From: Streptomyces actinomycinicus
GTDB taxonomy: Bacteria > Actinomycetota > Actinomycetes > Streptomycetales > Streptomycetaceae
Assembly: GCF_016741775.1 (NCBI RefSeq)
Contig: NZ_JAERRK010000001.1
Span: forward strand, 186,001-250,000
Direction: 5' to 3'
Length of the DNA: 64,000 nucleotides
Both the position numbers and the translations under genes were made by a program. The notes under the pieces are model-generated. The model had not been told where the DNA came from, made no database searches, and was given only the letters and a program-made list of their open reading frames with translations. Below, piece by piece: positions 8,137 through 16,407 of this stretch; the first letter of the stretch is position 1, and each line of letters opens with the position of its first letter.

Positions 8137-9288
8137 GTGACACGCAAGACGGTGCGCATCGCCATGAACGGCGTGACCGGACGCATGGGCTACCGCCAGC
8201 ACCTCGTCCGCTCGATCCTCGCCCTGCGCGACCAAGGCGGCCTCGACCTCGGCGACGGCACCGTGCTCTGGCCCGAGCCGGTCCTGGTCGGCCGCCGCGA
8301 GCACGCCCTGAGGGAGATCGCCGGGCGGCACGGTCTGGAGCACTTCAGCACCGACCTCGACTCCGTCCTCGCCGACCCCACCGTCGGCATCTACTTCGAC
8401 GCCCAGGCCACCAACGCCCGCGTGGAGGCCCTCACCAGGGCGATCGCCGCCGGCAAGCACGTCTACACCGAGAAGCCGACGGCCACCGGCCTCGAGGCCG
8501 CCCTGCGGCTGGCCCGGCTGGCCCGGGAGAAGGGCGTCAAGCACGGCGTCGTCCAGGACAAGCTCTTCCTGCCGGGCCTGCTCAAACTGAAACGGCTGGC
8601 CGACGGCGGCTTCTTCGGCCGTGTCCTGTCCGTCCGGGGCGAGTTCGGCTACTGGGTCTTCGAGGGCGACTGGCAACCCGCCCAGCGGCCCTCCTGGAAC
8701 TACCGGGCAGAGGACGGCGGCGGCATCGTCGTCGACATGTTCCCGCACTGGGAGTACGTGCTGCACGAGCTGTTCGGACGCGTGACGTCCGTGCAGGCCC
8801 TGGCCACCACCCACGTCCCGCGGCGCTGGGACGAGAACGGCAAGCCGTACGACGCCACCGCCGACGACGCCGTCTACGGCGTCTTCGAGCTGGAGGGCGG
8901 CGCCGTCGCCCAGATCAACTCCTCCTGGGCCGTGCGCGTCCACCGCGACGAACTGGTGGAGTTCCAGGTGGACGGCACCGAGGGCTCCGCCGTGGCCGGG
9001 CTGCGCACCTGCCGGGTGCAGCACCGCTCGGCGACCCCCAAGCCCGTCTGGGACCCGGACGTCCCCGCCGGAGAGGCCTTCCGCGACCAGTGGCAGGAGG
9101 TCCCCGGCAACGGCGAGTTCGGCAACGGCTTCAAGGCCCAGTGGGAGCTGTTCCTCAAGCACGTCCACGCCGACACCCCCTACCACTGGGACCTGCTGGC
9201 CGGCGCCCGCGGAGTGCAGCTCGCCGAACTGGGCCTGAAGTCCTCCGCGGAGGGCCGCCGCATCGCCGTACCGGAGATCACGCCGTGA
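8137..9288 (+). CDS. Gfo/Idh/MocA-family oxidoreductase
   Basis: This 383-residue NAD(P)-dependent dehydrogenase starts at GTG 8137, with GAAGGGG six bases upstream. The Rossmann start is a variant (AMNGVTGRMGYRQHL, residues 9-23). The family EKP motif is present (VYTEKPTATG, near residue 114), followed by the beta-sheet substrate domain with GGGIVVDMFPHWEYVL. Family members oxidise a sugar or polyol ring hydroxyl. It is the first gene of a three-gene operon with 4-base overlaps (8137-11266), so it probably makes the keto intermediate that the DUF993 protein and the epimerase then process. Control by the divergent LacI regulator is likely. Confidence 0.88.
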   Translation: MTRKTVRIAMNGVTGRMGYRQHLVRSILALRDQGGLDLGDGTVLWPEPVLVGRREHALREIAGRHGLEHFSTDLDSVLADPTVGIYFDAQATNARVEALTRAIAAGKHVYTEKPTATGLEAALRLARLAREKGVKHGVVQDKLFLPGLLKLKRLADGGFFGRVLSVRGEFGYWVFEGDWQPAQRPSWNYRAEDGGGIVVDMFPHWEYVLHELFGRVTSVQALATTHVPRRWDENGKPYDATADDAVYGVFELEGGAVAQINSSWAVRVHRDELVEFQVDGTEGSAVAGLRTCRVQHRSATPKPVWDPDVPAGEAFRDQWQEVPGNGEFGNGFKAQWELFLKHVHADTPYHWDLLAGARGVQLAELGLKSSAEGRRIAVPEITP

Positions 9289-10436
9289 CCCTTCGGCTCC
9301 CGTCCGCCGACGGCACCCTGCGGACCTACGAGCCCCGCACCGAACCGCCGGCCTTCCCGCCGGGCGCCCCCTTCACCTCCCGTACGGTCTACTCGGCGGC
9401 CCACGTCGTCGCCGACCCGTACGCCGACGTGTCCCCCGACGCCCCCGCCGCCGTCGACTGGGACGCCACCCTCGCCTTCCGCCGCCACCTGTGGTCCCAC
9501 GGCCTCGGTGTCGCCGAGGCGATGGACACCGCCCAGCGCGGCATGGGCCTGGACTGGGCGGGCGCGGCCGAGCTGATCCGCCGGTCGGCGGCGGAGGCGC
9601 GCGGTGCGGGCGGCCGGATCGCCTGCGGAGCCGGCACCGACCAGCTCACCTGCGGCACCCTCGCCGACGTCCGCGCGGCCTACGAGGAACAGCTCGCCGT
9701 CGTCGAGGAGTCGGGTGCCCGGGCCGTCCTGATGGCCTCCCGCGCCCTGGCCGCCACGGCACGGGGCCCCGAGGACTACCTCGACGTCTACGGGCACCTC
9801 CTGCGCCAGGCCGCCGAGCCGGTGATCCTGCACTGGCTGGGCCCGGTGTTCGACCCGGCCCTGGACGGCTACTGGGGTTCGTCCGACCTGGACACGGCGA
9901 CGGACACCGTCCTGGAGGTGATCAGGGCGCACCCGGACAAGGTGGACGGCATCAAGGTGTCGCTGCTGGACGCGCGGCGCGAGGTCGACCTGCGCCGCCG
10001 CCTCCCACGGGGCGTCCGCTGCTACACCGGCGACGACTTCCACTACCCCGAGCTGATCGCCGGCGACGAGCAGGGCTTCAGCCACGCCCTGCTCGGCGTC
10101 TTCGACCCGCTGGGACCGCTGGCGGCGCACGCGGTACGGGTGCTGGACACGGGCGACACGGCGGGCTTCCGCACCCTGCTGGACCCGACGGTCACGCTGG
10201 CCCGCCACCTCTTCCGGGAACCGACCCGCTTCTACAAGACGGGCGTCGTCCTCCTCGCCTGGCTCGCGGGCCACCAGTCCCACTTCACGATGGTCGGTGG
10301 CCTCCAGTCGGCCCGGTCCCTCCCGCACCTCGCCCGCGCCTACGAACTTGCCGACCGGCTGGGCCTGTTCCCCGACCCGGAGCTGGCGGAGGAGCGGATG
10401 GGGAACTTGCTCGCGGTGCACGGGGTGACCCGGTGA
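9285..10436 (+). CDS. DUF993 family protein, dihydrodipicolinate synthase-like
   Basis: The 383-residue protein starts at GTG 9285, overlapping the previous stop as GTGA. It matches the DUF993 family (a TIM-barrel relative of class I aldolases and DapA). Recognisable stretches are RGMGLDWAGAAELI, ACGAGTDQLTCGTLAD, VILHWLGPVFDPAL and a lysine in VDGIKVSLLDARRE that could form the Schiff base. It also has CYTGDDFHYPELI and GHQSHFTMVGG. Being between a dehydrogenase and an epimerase suggests aldol cleavage or ring opening of an oxidised sugar or polyol. No member with a proven reaction is known to me, so the function remains inferred. Confidence 0.85.
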   Translation: MTLRLPSADGTLRTYEPRTEPPAFPPGAPFTSRTVYSAAHVVADPYADVSPDAPAAVDWDATLAFRRHLWSHGLGVAEAMDTAQRGMGLDWAGAAELIRRSAAEARGAGGRIACGAGTDQLTCGTLADVRAAYEEQLAVVEESGARAVLMASRALAATARGPEDYLDVYGHLLRQAAEPVILHWLGPVFDPALDGYWGSSDLDTATDTVLEVIRAHPDKVDGIKVSLLDARREVDLRRRLPRGVRCYTGDDFHYPELIAGDEQGFSHALLGVFDPLGPLAAHAVRVLDTGDTAGFRTLLDPTVTLARHLFREPTRFYKTGVVLLAWLAGHQSHFTMVGGLQSARSLPHLARAYELADRLGLFPDPELAEERMGNLLAVHGVTR

Positions 10437-11266
10437 CCGGTCTCGAACGCTTCTCGGTCAACCAGATGACGGTCAGGCAGCTGACGCTGCCCGAACTGGT
10501 CGAGGCCTGCGGCCGCCTGGGCGTCACCCACGTCGGCCTGTGGCGGGAACCGGTCGCGGCCCACGGCCTCGAGGCCACGGCCGGGCTGGTCCGCGACGCC
10601 GGCCTGACCGTGACGACGCTGTGCCGCGGCGGCTTCTTCACGGCGGCCGACCCGGGCGAGCGCGCCGCCGCCCTCGCCGACAACCGCCGCGCGATCGAGG
10701 AGGCGGCGACCCTCGGCACGGACACCCTGGTCCTGGTGTCGGGCGGCCTGCCGGCCGGCTCGAAGGACCTGCCGGGGGCGCGCGAGCGCGTCGCGGACGC
10801 GCTGGCCGAACTGGGCCCGTACGCGCAACGGCACGGCGTACGCCTCGCCATCGAGCCGCTGCACCCCATGTACGCCTCCGACCGCTGCGTGGTCTCCACC
10901 CTCGCCCAGGCCCTCGACCTCGCCGAACGCTTCCCGGCCGAGCAGGTCGGCGTCACCGTCGACACCTACCACCTCTGGTGGGACGACCAGGCGCCCCGGC
11001 AGATCGCACGGGCGGGCGCGAGCGGCCGCATCCACTCCGTCCAGCTGGCCGACTGGGCCACACCGCTCCCCGCGGGCGTCCTCAACGGCCGCGCACAGCT
11101 CGGCGACGGCTCGATCGACCTGCGCCGCTGGCTGGCCCGGGTGGCGGCCGCCGGCTACACCGGGCCCATCGAGGTCGAGCTGTTCAACGAACGCCTGTGG
11201 GCGCGGGACGGCCGGGAGGTTCTGGCCGAGACGGCGGCACGGTTCCTGGCGCATCTGGGCACCTGA
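10433..11266 (+). CDS. sugar phosphate isomerase/epimerase (TIM barrel)
   Basis: The 277-residue protein begins at GTG 10433, overlapping the DUF993 stop by four bases. The xylose-isomerase-like fold is shown by LAIEPLHPMYASDR (metal-binding Glu, near 142), GVTVDTYHLWW (Asp/His, near 178), the IHSVQLADW segment and the terminal PIEVELFNERLW with a final metal-ligand Glu. Family members interconvert keto-sugars, inosose or erythrose-like substrates. It closes the LacI-controlled operon. It is not closely similar by eye to the epimerase at 5696, so the two are unlikely to be simple duplicates. Confidence 0.85.
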   Translation: MTGLERFSVNQMTVRQLTLPELVEACGRLGVTHVGLWREPVAAHGLEATAGLVRDAGLTVTTLCRGGFFTAADPGERAAALADNRRAIEEAATLGTDTLVLVSGGLPAGSKDLPGARERVADALAELGPYAQRHGVRLAIEPLHPMYASDRCVVSTLAQALDLAERFPAEQVGVTVDTYHLWWDDQAPRQIARAGASGRIHSVQLADWATPLPAGVLNGRAQLGDGSIDLRRWLARVAAAGYTGPIEVELFNERLWARDGREVLAETAARFLAHLGT

Positions 11267-11484
11267 TCCGCCGGCCCGGAAAATCTTGGGAACCCGTGCA
11301 ACCCTTCCCGCGCCCGCAGTGTCGTACCTGTCGCCGGAACCACGGGGGACCCGGGGGGAGCAGGGGTTCCGGCAGGGGAGGGGAAACCCCGAGGGGGCGT
11401 GTCCGGGCCGACGGCCGGGGGACGCCCCCTCGAAACACCGGCACCCGGCCCCCGCGCCCCGGACCGGCCCAGTCCGCGCGCCCC

Positions 11485-11603
11485 CGCTCGGCCCGTGCCC
11501 CCGCTCGGCCCGTGCCCCGGTTCGGCCAGTGGCCCGGTTCGGCCCGTGCCCCGGTTCGGCCAGTGGCCCGCGTCGGCGAGTGCCCCGGCTCGGTGAGTGC
11601 CCT
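11485..11603. repeat. 17-bp tandem repeat, seven copies
   Basis: Units of 17 bases run head to tail: 11485, 11502, 11519, 11536, 11553, 11570 and 11587. The consensus is close to GGTTCGGCCCGTGCCCC; copies 3 and 5 are identical, and the last two are more diverged. Seventeen is not a multiple of three, so this is not a protein repeat. It lies in the 368-base space between the convergent epimerase and ribokinase genes, which otherwise holds no gene. Confidence 0.85.
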
Positions 11604-11634
11604 GGACCGATGGCGGTCGAGGGGCCCGCCGTCT

Positions 11635-12537
11635 TCAGAGGGCGTCGACCTCCGCCGCCGTCGGATACGACTCCTGCGCCCCCCGTTTCGTCACGGCCGC
11701 CGCGCCGACCCTGGCCGCATGGGCCGCCGCGTCGGCCAGGGTGGCACCCGCGCCCAGCTTCCGGGCCAGGGCCGCGGTGAAGGCGTCGCCCGCACCGGTC
11801 GTGTCCACCGCGTCCACCTTCACCGAGGGCACCCGGGTCACCCCCGAGCCGTCGCACACCAGCGCCCCTTCCGCGCCCAGCGTCACCACCACCGAGCGCG
11901 GCCCCTTCGCCAGCAGCAACCGGGCCCAGTGCGCGGGGTCGTTGCTCACGCACGCGGCGCCGAGGACCACCCGTGCCTCGTGCTCGTTGACGATCAGCGG
12001 GTCGCAGGCCGCGAGGACCTCCGCGGGCAACTCGCGCGGCGGAGACGGGTTCAGCACGAAACGACTGCCCGGCGCCAGGGCCCGTACGGTCTCCACGACC
12101 GTCTCCAGCGGTATCTCCAGCTGCGCCGACACCACCCGGGACGCGTGGAAGAGGCTCGCGGCAGCCCGGACGTCCGAGGGCAGCAGGCGCGAGTTGGCGC
12201 CCGGAGACACCACGATGCTGTTGTCGCCGGAGGGGTCCACGGTGATCAGGGCGACGCCCGTCGGGGCGCCGCCCACCAGCACACCCACCGTGTCGACCCC
12301 GGCGGCCCGCAGCGAGTCCAGCAGCAGCCGGCCGTGGCCGTCGTCGCCGACCCGCGCCAGCAGGGCCGTACCCGCGCCGAGCCGGGCGGCGGCGACCGCC
12401 TGGTTGGCGCCCTTGCCGCCGGGGTGCACGGCCAGGTCGCCGCCGAGCACCGTCTCACCGGCGGCCGGCCGCCGCTCCACGTCGATCACCAGGTCGGCGT
12501 TGGCCGAGCCCACGACCAGGAGGTCGTACTCGTACAT
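11635..12537 (-). CDS. rbsK: ribokinase (PfkB family)
   Basis: The 300-residue enzyme phosphorylates ribose (or a close sugar) at O5 with ATP. ATG 12537 is preceded by GGGGAG at seven bases. PfkB signature 1 is seen as HPGGKGANQAVAAARLG (near 38-54) and signature 2 as DTTGAGDAFTAAL, with catalytic Asp251. NEHEA is the usual magnesium/ATP-side motif. The binding residues NADLVIDVERRP at the N terminus favour ribokinase over fructokinase. It was evidently the last gene of a ribose-uptake operon; the transporter genes upstream are reduced to a remnant at 12617-12724. Confidence 0.88.
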   Translation of the reverse strand: MYEYDLLVVGSANADLVIDVERRPAAGETVLGGDLAVHPGGKGANQAVAAARLGAGTALLARVGDDGHGRLLLDSLRAAGVDTVGVLVGGAPTGVALITVDPSGDNSIVVSPGANSRLLPSDVRAAASLFHASRVVSAQLEIPLETVVETVRALAPGSRFVLNPSPPRELPAEVLAACDPLIVNEHEARVVLGAACVSNDPAHWARLLLAKGPRSVVVTLGAEGALVCDGSGVTRVPSVKVDAVDTTGAGDAFTAALARKLGAGATLADAAAHAARVGAAAVTKRGAQESYPTAAEVDAL

Positions 12538-12616
12538 CAGTTGACTCCCCTGAGAGACGACCCGGGGCGGACGGCCGGCCACCGTGGGGTGCGGCCGTCC
12601 GCCGGGTCGCCCGTTG

Positions 12617-12724
12617 TCAGCCACCGAAGCCGGCCACGTTCTCCCTCGCGACCGCCTCCACCGGCACCTTCACCGTCGGCTCCACCTTCTCGCCCCGGTC
12701 CGCCTTCAGGACGCCCGGGGTGCC
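12617..12724 (-). pseudogene. remnant of a ribose-type ABC transporter substrate-binding protein gene (rbsB-like C terminus)
   Basis: The minus strand encodes GTPGVLKADRG, then KVEPTVKVPVEAVARENV, and ends AGFGG before a TGA. This resembles the closing residues of RbsB-like sugar-binding lipoproteins ('...PVTVVTKENV...'). Upstream the frame becomes arginine/proline-rich noise with no signal peptide or body. The ribokinase gene follows 79 bases later. The simplest reading is that a deletion removed the transporter genes and left the 3' end of the binding-protein gene. Confidence 0.55.
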
Positions 12725-12881
12725 GCCGGGCGACCGGCGCCGTGGGGCAGGGTGCGGTCGAGCAGGGTGCGCAGGCCGTCCCGTGGCGCTGCGGAGCGGC
12801 CGGGCCGAAGGCGTCGGTGACGCGACCGACAAGGGCCGTCGGCTTCGGCACCGCGTGCCGGCTTAGCGTTCATCTTCAATC

Positions 12882-12935
12882 CATTGCAACGAACCCGAGT
12901 GAGGTCGTTGCGTTAGATGCAGAACCGTTGCAATG
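12882..12935. promoter_or_regulatory. inverted-repeat operator upstream of the rbs remnant
   Basis: CATTGCAACG (12882-12891) and its exact reverse complement CGTTGCAATG (12926-12935) are 34 bases apart, with a related CGTTGCG (12906-12912) between. The DNA is markedly A+T-rich for this genome. GTTGCAA half-sites fit a LacI-family repressor such as RbsR. No intact gene now follows except ribokinase. Confidence 0.5.
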
Positions 12936-13071
12936 AAATGCCTGCCTTGAGCTGCGGCAATTCTTGATTTGTGAAGTGAGCTAGTTGCCGAGTCATGGAA
13001 CGCAACGTAGCGTTTACGACATCAGAAACGACGGGCCGGAAAGGCCCGCGCTACCGATGAAGGAGCCCGCG

Positions 13072-13767
13072 ATGCAGAAGCCCGGCCTGCCCAAGCCCGC
13101 CGTGAAGCAGTTCGACACCCCCGCCCCGGTGGCCGCCGTCCTGGACATCCCCGCCGGACGCATCCAGCTCATCGCGGCCGACCGCGGCGACACCACCGTC
13201 GAGGTCCGGCCCGCCAACGCCGCCAAGAGCCGCGACATCAAGGCCGTCGAGGAGATCGAGGTCGCCTACGGCGACGGCGTCCTGCACATCAAGGCGGCGG
13301 AGGCGAAGAACCGGCTCCTGGGCAACTCCGGATCCGTCGAGGTGACCGTCCAGCTGCCCGCCGGCTCCCGCGTCGAGGCTAAGGCGGGCGCCGCCGAGTT
13401 CCGCGGCGTCGGGCGGCTCGGCGACGTCGTCTTCGCGGGCGGCTACCGCTCGGTCAAGATCGACGAGGCCGCCAGCGCCCGCCTCGCCGCCCACGACGGC
13501 GACGTCTCGGTCGGCCGCCTGTGCGGCCCCGCGGAGATCAGCACCCAGCGGGGCGACATCCGGATCGACGAGGCCCTGCGCGGCACGATGACGCTGCGCA
13601 CCCAGCAGGGGGACATCGCGGTCGATGCCGCCCCCGGCACCTCCGCCTCCCTGGACGCGCACACCGCCTACGGCCGGATCCACAACTCGCTCAAGAACAC
13701 GGGTGACGCCGGCCTGACCATCCACGCCACCACCAGCCACGGCGACATCACCGCCCGCAGCCTCTAG
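13072..13767 (+). CDS. DUF4097-family beta-strand repeat protein
   Basis: The 231-residue protein is predicted cytoplasmic (no signal peptide). ATG 13072 has AAGGAG at six bases; two earlier in-frame starts give no homologous sequence. It has the DUF4097/adhesin-like pattern of short beta-strands with recurring GD and G-x-[IV] turns (GDVVFAGGY, GDVSVGRL, RGDIRIDEAL, QGDIAVDAAP, HGDITARSL), suggesting a right-handed beta-helix. It sits 127 bases upstream of the two-gene ABC exporter in the same direction. In many actinomycetes this protein type precedes DrrA-like transporters, so co-expression is likely. Its biochemical role is unknown. Confidence 0.8.
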   Translation: MQKPGLPKPAVKQFDTPAPVAAVLDIPAGRIQLIAADRGDTTVEVRPANAAKSRDIKAVEEIEVAYGDGVLHIKAAEAKNRLLGNSGSVEVTVQLPAGSRVEAKAGAAEFRGVGRLGDVVFAGGYRSVKIDEAASARLAAHDGDVSVGRLCGPAEISTQRGDIRIDEALRGTMTLRTQQGDIAVDAAPGTSASLDAHTAYGRIHNSLKNTGDAGLTIHATTSHGDITARSL

Positions 13768-13894
13768 CCCGCAGCGCGCAGCCCGCAGCCCGCAGCCCGC
13801 GGCCCGCGGCCCGTGAGCCTCCGGACCCGCGGCTCGTGCACCCCCCGCAGCTCGTCAACCTCCGGACCCGCAGCACGTGAAGAGGAGCATCCCC

Positions 13895-14875
13895 ATGACA
13901 GGCCCGGCCATCGCGGCGAACAGCCTGCGCAAGTCCTACGGTGACAAGACCGTCCTCGACGGCATCGACCTGACCGTCCCCGAAGGGACGATCTTCTCCC
14001 TGCTCGGCCCGAACGGCGCCGGCAAGACCACCGCCGTGAAGATCCTCTCCACCCTGATCTCCCCCGACCGGTCCTCCGGCCCGGTCCACGTCGGCGGCCA
14101 CGACCTCGCCACCCACCCCCAGGCGGTGCGCGCAGCGATCGGAGTCACCGGCCAGTTCTCCGCCGTCGACGGCCTGATCACCGGCGAGGAGAACATGCTC
14201 CTCATGGCCGACCTGCACCACCTGTCCAGGCGGGAGGGGCGGCGGGTGGCCGCCGAACTGCTGGAGCGGTTCGACCTGGTCGACGCGGCGAAGAAGCCCG
14301 CCTCCACCTACTCCGGTGGCATGAAGCGCCGCCTGGACATCGCCATGACCCTGGTGGGCGACCCGCGGATCATCTTCCTCGACGAGCCGACCACCGGCCT
14401 CGACCCGCGCTCCCGCCACACCATGTGGGGCATCATCCGCGAGCTGGTCTCCGACGGCGTCACCGTCTTCCTCACCACCCAGTACCTGGAGGAGGCCGAC
14501 GAACTCGCGGACCGCATCGCCGTACTGCACGACGGCGTGATCGCCGCCGAAGGCACCGCCCAGGAGCTGAAGCGGATCGTCCCCGGCGGACACGTCAGGC
14601 TCCGCTTCACCGACCCGGCCGCCTACCGGTCGGCCGCGTCCGCCCTGAGCGAGGCCGTCCGCGACGAGGAGGCCCTCGCGCTGCAGCTTCCCAGCGACGG
14701 CAGCCAGCGCGCGCTGCGCTCCGTCCTCGACCGGCTGGACTCCTCCGGCATCGAAGCCGGTGAACTCACCGTGCACACCCCCGACCTCGACGACGTCTTC
14801 TTCGCCCTGACCGGTGGCGCCGACGTGCCCACGCAGCCCGCCCAGCCCGCCCAGCCCAAGGAGAACGTCCGATGA
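13895..14875 (+). CDS. DrrA-like ABC transporter ATP-binding protein
   Basis: The 326-residue ATPase powers an exporter of the daunorubicin-resistance type. ATG 13895 has AGAGGAG seven bases upstream. Walker A is GPNGAGKTT (38-46), the Q-loop lies in GVTGQFSAVDG, the signature is YSGGMKRRL, Walker B is IIFLDEPTTGLDPRSR, and the H-loop region is FLTTQYLEEADELADR. A DrrA-type C-terminal extension ends with ELTVHTPDLDDVFFALTGG and a PAQPAQPAQP tail. It overlaps the permease gene by 4 bases (ATGA). An antibiotic or lipid substrate is typical of the family, but none is indicated here. Confidence 0.92.
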   Translation: MTGPAIAANSLRKSYGDKTVLDGIDLTVPEGTIFSLLGPNGAGKTTAVKILSTLISPDRSSGPVHVGGHDLATHPQAVRAAIGVTGQFSAVDGLITGEENMLLMADLHHLSRREGRRVAAELLERFDLVDAAKKPASTYSGGMKRRLDIAMTLVGDPRIIFLDEPTTGLDPRSRHTMWGIIRELVSDGVTVFLTTQYLEEADELADRIAVLHDGVIAAEGTAQELKRIVPGGHVRLRFTDPAAYRSAASALSEAVRDEEALALQLPSDGSQRALRSVLDRLDSSGIEAGELTVHTPDLDDVFFALTGGADVPTQPAQPAQPKENVR

Positions 14876-15657
14876 GTTCCCTCTCCCTCGCCGTGCGCGA
14901 CTCGTCCACGATGCTGCGCCGCAACCTGCTCCACGCCCGGCGCTACCCGTCCCTCACCCTGAACCTCCTGCTCACACCGATCATGCTGTTGCTGCTCTTC
15001 GTCTACATCTTCGGGGACGCGATGAGCGCCGGCATCGGCGGCGGGGACCGCTCCGACTACATCGCCTACCTCGTACCCGGCCTGCTGCTGATGACCATCG
15101 GCTCCACCACGATCGGCACCGCCGTGTCCGTCTCCAACGACATGACCGAGGGCATCATCGCCCGCTTCCGCACCATGGCCGTCCACCGCGGCTCCGTGCT
15201 CATCGGGCACGTCATCGGCAGCGTCCTGCAATCCGTCCTGAGCGTCGTCCTGGTCGGCGCGGTCGGCGTGGCCATCGGCTTCCGCTCCACCGGCGCCACG
15301 GCCCTGGAGTGGCTCGCGGCATTCGGACTCGTGACGCTGTTCGCCCTGTCCCTGACCTGGATCGCCGTCGGGATGGGCCTGGTCAGCCCGAGCGCCGAGG
15401 CCGCCAGCAACAACGCGATGCCGCTGATCTTCCTCCCGCTCATCTCCAGCACCTTCGTGCCGGTCGACTCCATGCCCGGCTGGTTCCAGCCGATCGCCGA
15501 GTACCAGCCCTTCACCCCCACCATCGAGACCCTGCGCGGACTCCTGCTCGGCACCGGGATCGGCCACAACGGATGGCTCGCCCTGGCCTGGTGCGCGGCC
15601 CTCACCGCACTCGGCTACTTCTGGTCCACGTCCAGGTTCAACCGGGACCCCGAGTAG
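14872..15657 (+). CDS. ABC-2 type transporter permease (DrrB-like)
   Basis: The 261-residue membrane protein is translationally coupled to the ATPase gene (ATG 14872 in an ATGA overlap). It has about six hydrophobic segments, the ABC-2 'VPGLLLMTIGSTTIGTA' type central region, and the C-terminal PLIFLPLISSTFVPVDSMPGW motif common to DrrB proteins. With the preceding ATPase it should form a homodimeric or heterodimeric exporter in the plasma membrane. A hairpin terminator lies at 15708-15738. Confidence 0.92.
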   Translation: MSSLSLAVRDSSTMLRRNLLHARRYPSLTLNLLLTPIMLLLLFVYIFGDAMSAGIGGGDRSDYIAYLVPGLLLMTIGSTTIGTAVSVSNDMTEGIIARFRTMAVHRGSVLIGHVIGSVLQSVLSVVLVGAVGVAIGFRSTGATALEWLAAFGLVTLFALSLTWIAVGMGLVSPSAEAASNNAMPLIFLPLISSTFVPVDSMPGWFQPIAEYQPFTPTIETLRGLLLGTGIGHNGWLALAWCAALTALGYFWSTSRFNRDPE

Positions 15658-15707
15658 CCGCCGTGACGGCGCGGGCGACTCCCGCCGGGTCCGGTTCCGC
15701 CTGGGGC

Positions 15708-15738
15708 GGCGTACCCCGACACCACGTCGGAGTACGCC
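15708..15738. terminator. hairpin terminator between convergent genes
   Basis: GGCGTAC (15708-15714) pairs with GTACGCC (15732-15738), and inside it CCGAC (15716-15720) pairs with GTCGG (15726-15730). It lies between the ABC permease and the convergent lipoprotein gene and can serve both. Confidence 0.65.
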
Positions 15739-15765
15739 ACCCTCTTCGTGCGTGAGGGCGTGGCC

Positions 15766-16407
15766 TCAGCCGGCGCCGCCCGATTCCGACGGGGATGAGG
15801 GGGCGGGGGTGCGGCCCGACCAGAAGTCGGAGTGCAGGTACGGGAGTCCTCCGGACTTCAAGGCCCGCGGGTCGAGAGGCTTGCGGGAAGGTTCGGTCAC
15901 CTTGGACTCGGTGACGCACGGAGAGACCACGTCGAAGAAGGCCTGGCCCGCATAACCGAATTCGAGGCTCACCCTGAAACCGTCGGGGGCCGTGGCGTAG
16001 ACCGCCGGGGCTTCCTTGTTGTTCCGCACCGAGGTGATCGTGTAGCCGTGCTTCTTCCAGTGGCGTTCGATGATGCCGAGGAAGCTGCCCCGCCGCTCGC
16101 TCGAGATGACCGTCATCACCGAACGCCGCCGCGTCACCGTGCCGGTGCCGGTGCTGTCGTTCTTGAAATCGGGGCACATGGAGGCGTTCGAAGGTCCCGG
16201 CGCGGCCTCCACGGAAGGGTGGACCGCCCCGATGAACGCGTCCAGCATTCCTTCCGCGTGATCCCCGGCCTCCTGCATGTTCATGTGACCCTCCTTCGCC
16301 GTTGATCCCTGGTGCGCCTTGCCGGTCCCGCTGTCACCGCTGCCGGTGAAGCTGCAGCCGGAAGCGAGGAACGCTGCGACCAAGAGGCCCAAGACGTGCT
16401 TCTTCAT
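15766..16407 (-). CDS. lipoprotein of unknown function
   Basis: The 213-residue protein starts with MKKHVLGLLVAAFLASGC; the LASGC lipobox puts the lipidated cysteine near residue 18. ATG 16407 overlaps the stop of the DUF1023 hydrolase gene as ATGA, which argues for coupling; an in-frame ATG 15 bases upstream (16422) is an alternative. The mature part begins with a Ser/Gly linker, has a region with VMTVISSERRGSFLGIIERHWKKHGY, and ends in a Pro/Ser tail. It should sit on the outer face of the membrane. I do not recognise the domain. Its coupling to a hydrolase and a WXG-like protein suggests a shared cell-surface task. Confidence 0.8.
   Translation of the reverse strand: MKKHVLGLLVAAFLASGCSFTGSGDSGTGKAHQGSTAKEGHMNMQEAGDHAEGMLDAFIGAVHPSVEAAPGPSNASMCPDFKNDSTGTGTVTRRRSVMTVISSERRGSFLGIIERHWKKHGYTITSVRNNKEAPAVYATAPDGFRVSLEFGYAGQAFFDVVSPCVTESKVTEPSRKPLDPRALKSGGLPYLHSDFWSGRTPAPSSPSESGGAG

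Noticed and set aside
11485..11603. CRISPR array
   Set aside because: Units are directly adjacent with no spacers, 17 bp long, and there are no cas genes.
10540..12936. 798-codon plus-strand frame across the epimerase, repeats and ribokinase
   Set aside because: Arginine/proline-rich shadow translation of G+C-rich DNA that overlaps two well-supported genes and the 17-bp repeats.
13768..13880. GCCCGCAGC-type repeat run between the DUF4097 and ABC genes as a regulatory element
   Set aside because: Short, degenerate repeats of varying unit length; probably simple slippage, with no symmetric site or hairpin I could support.
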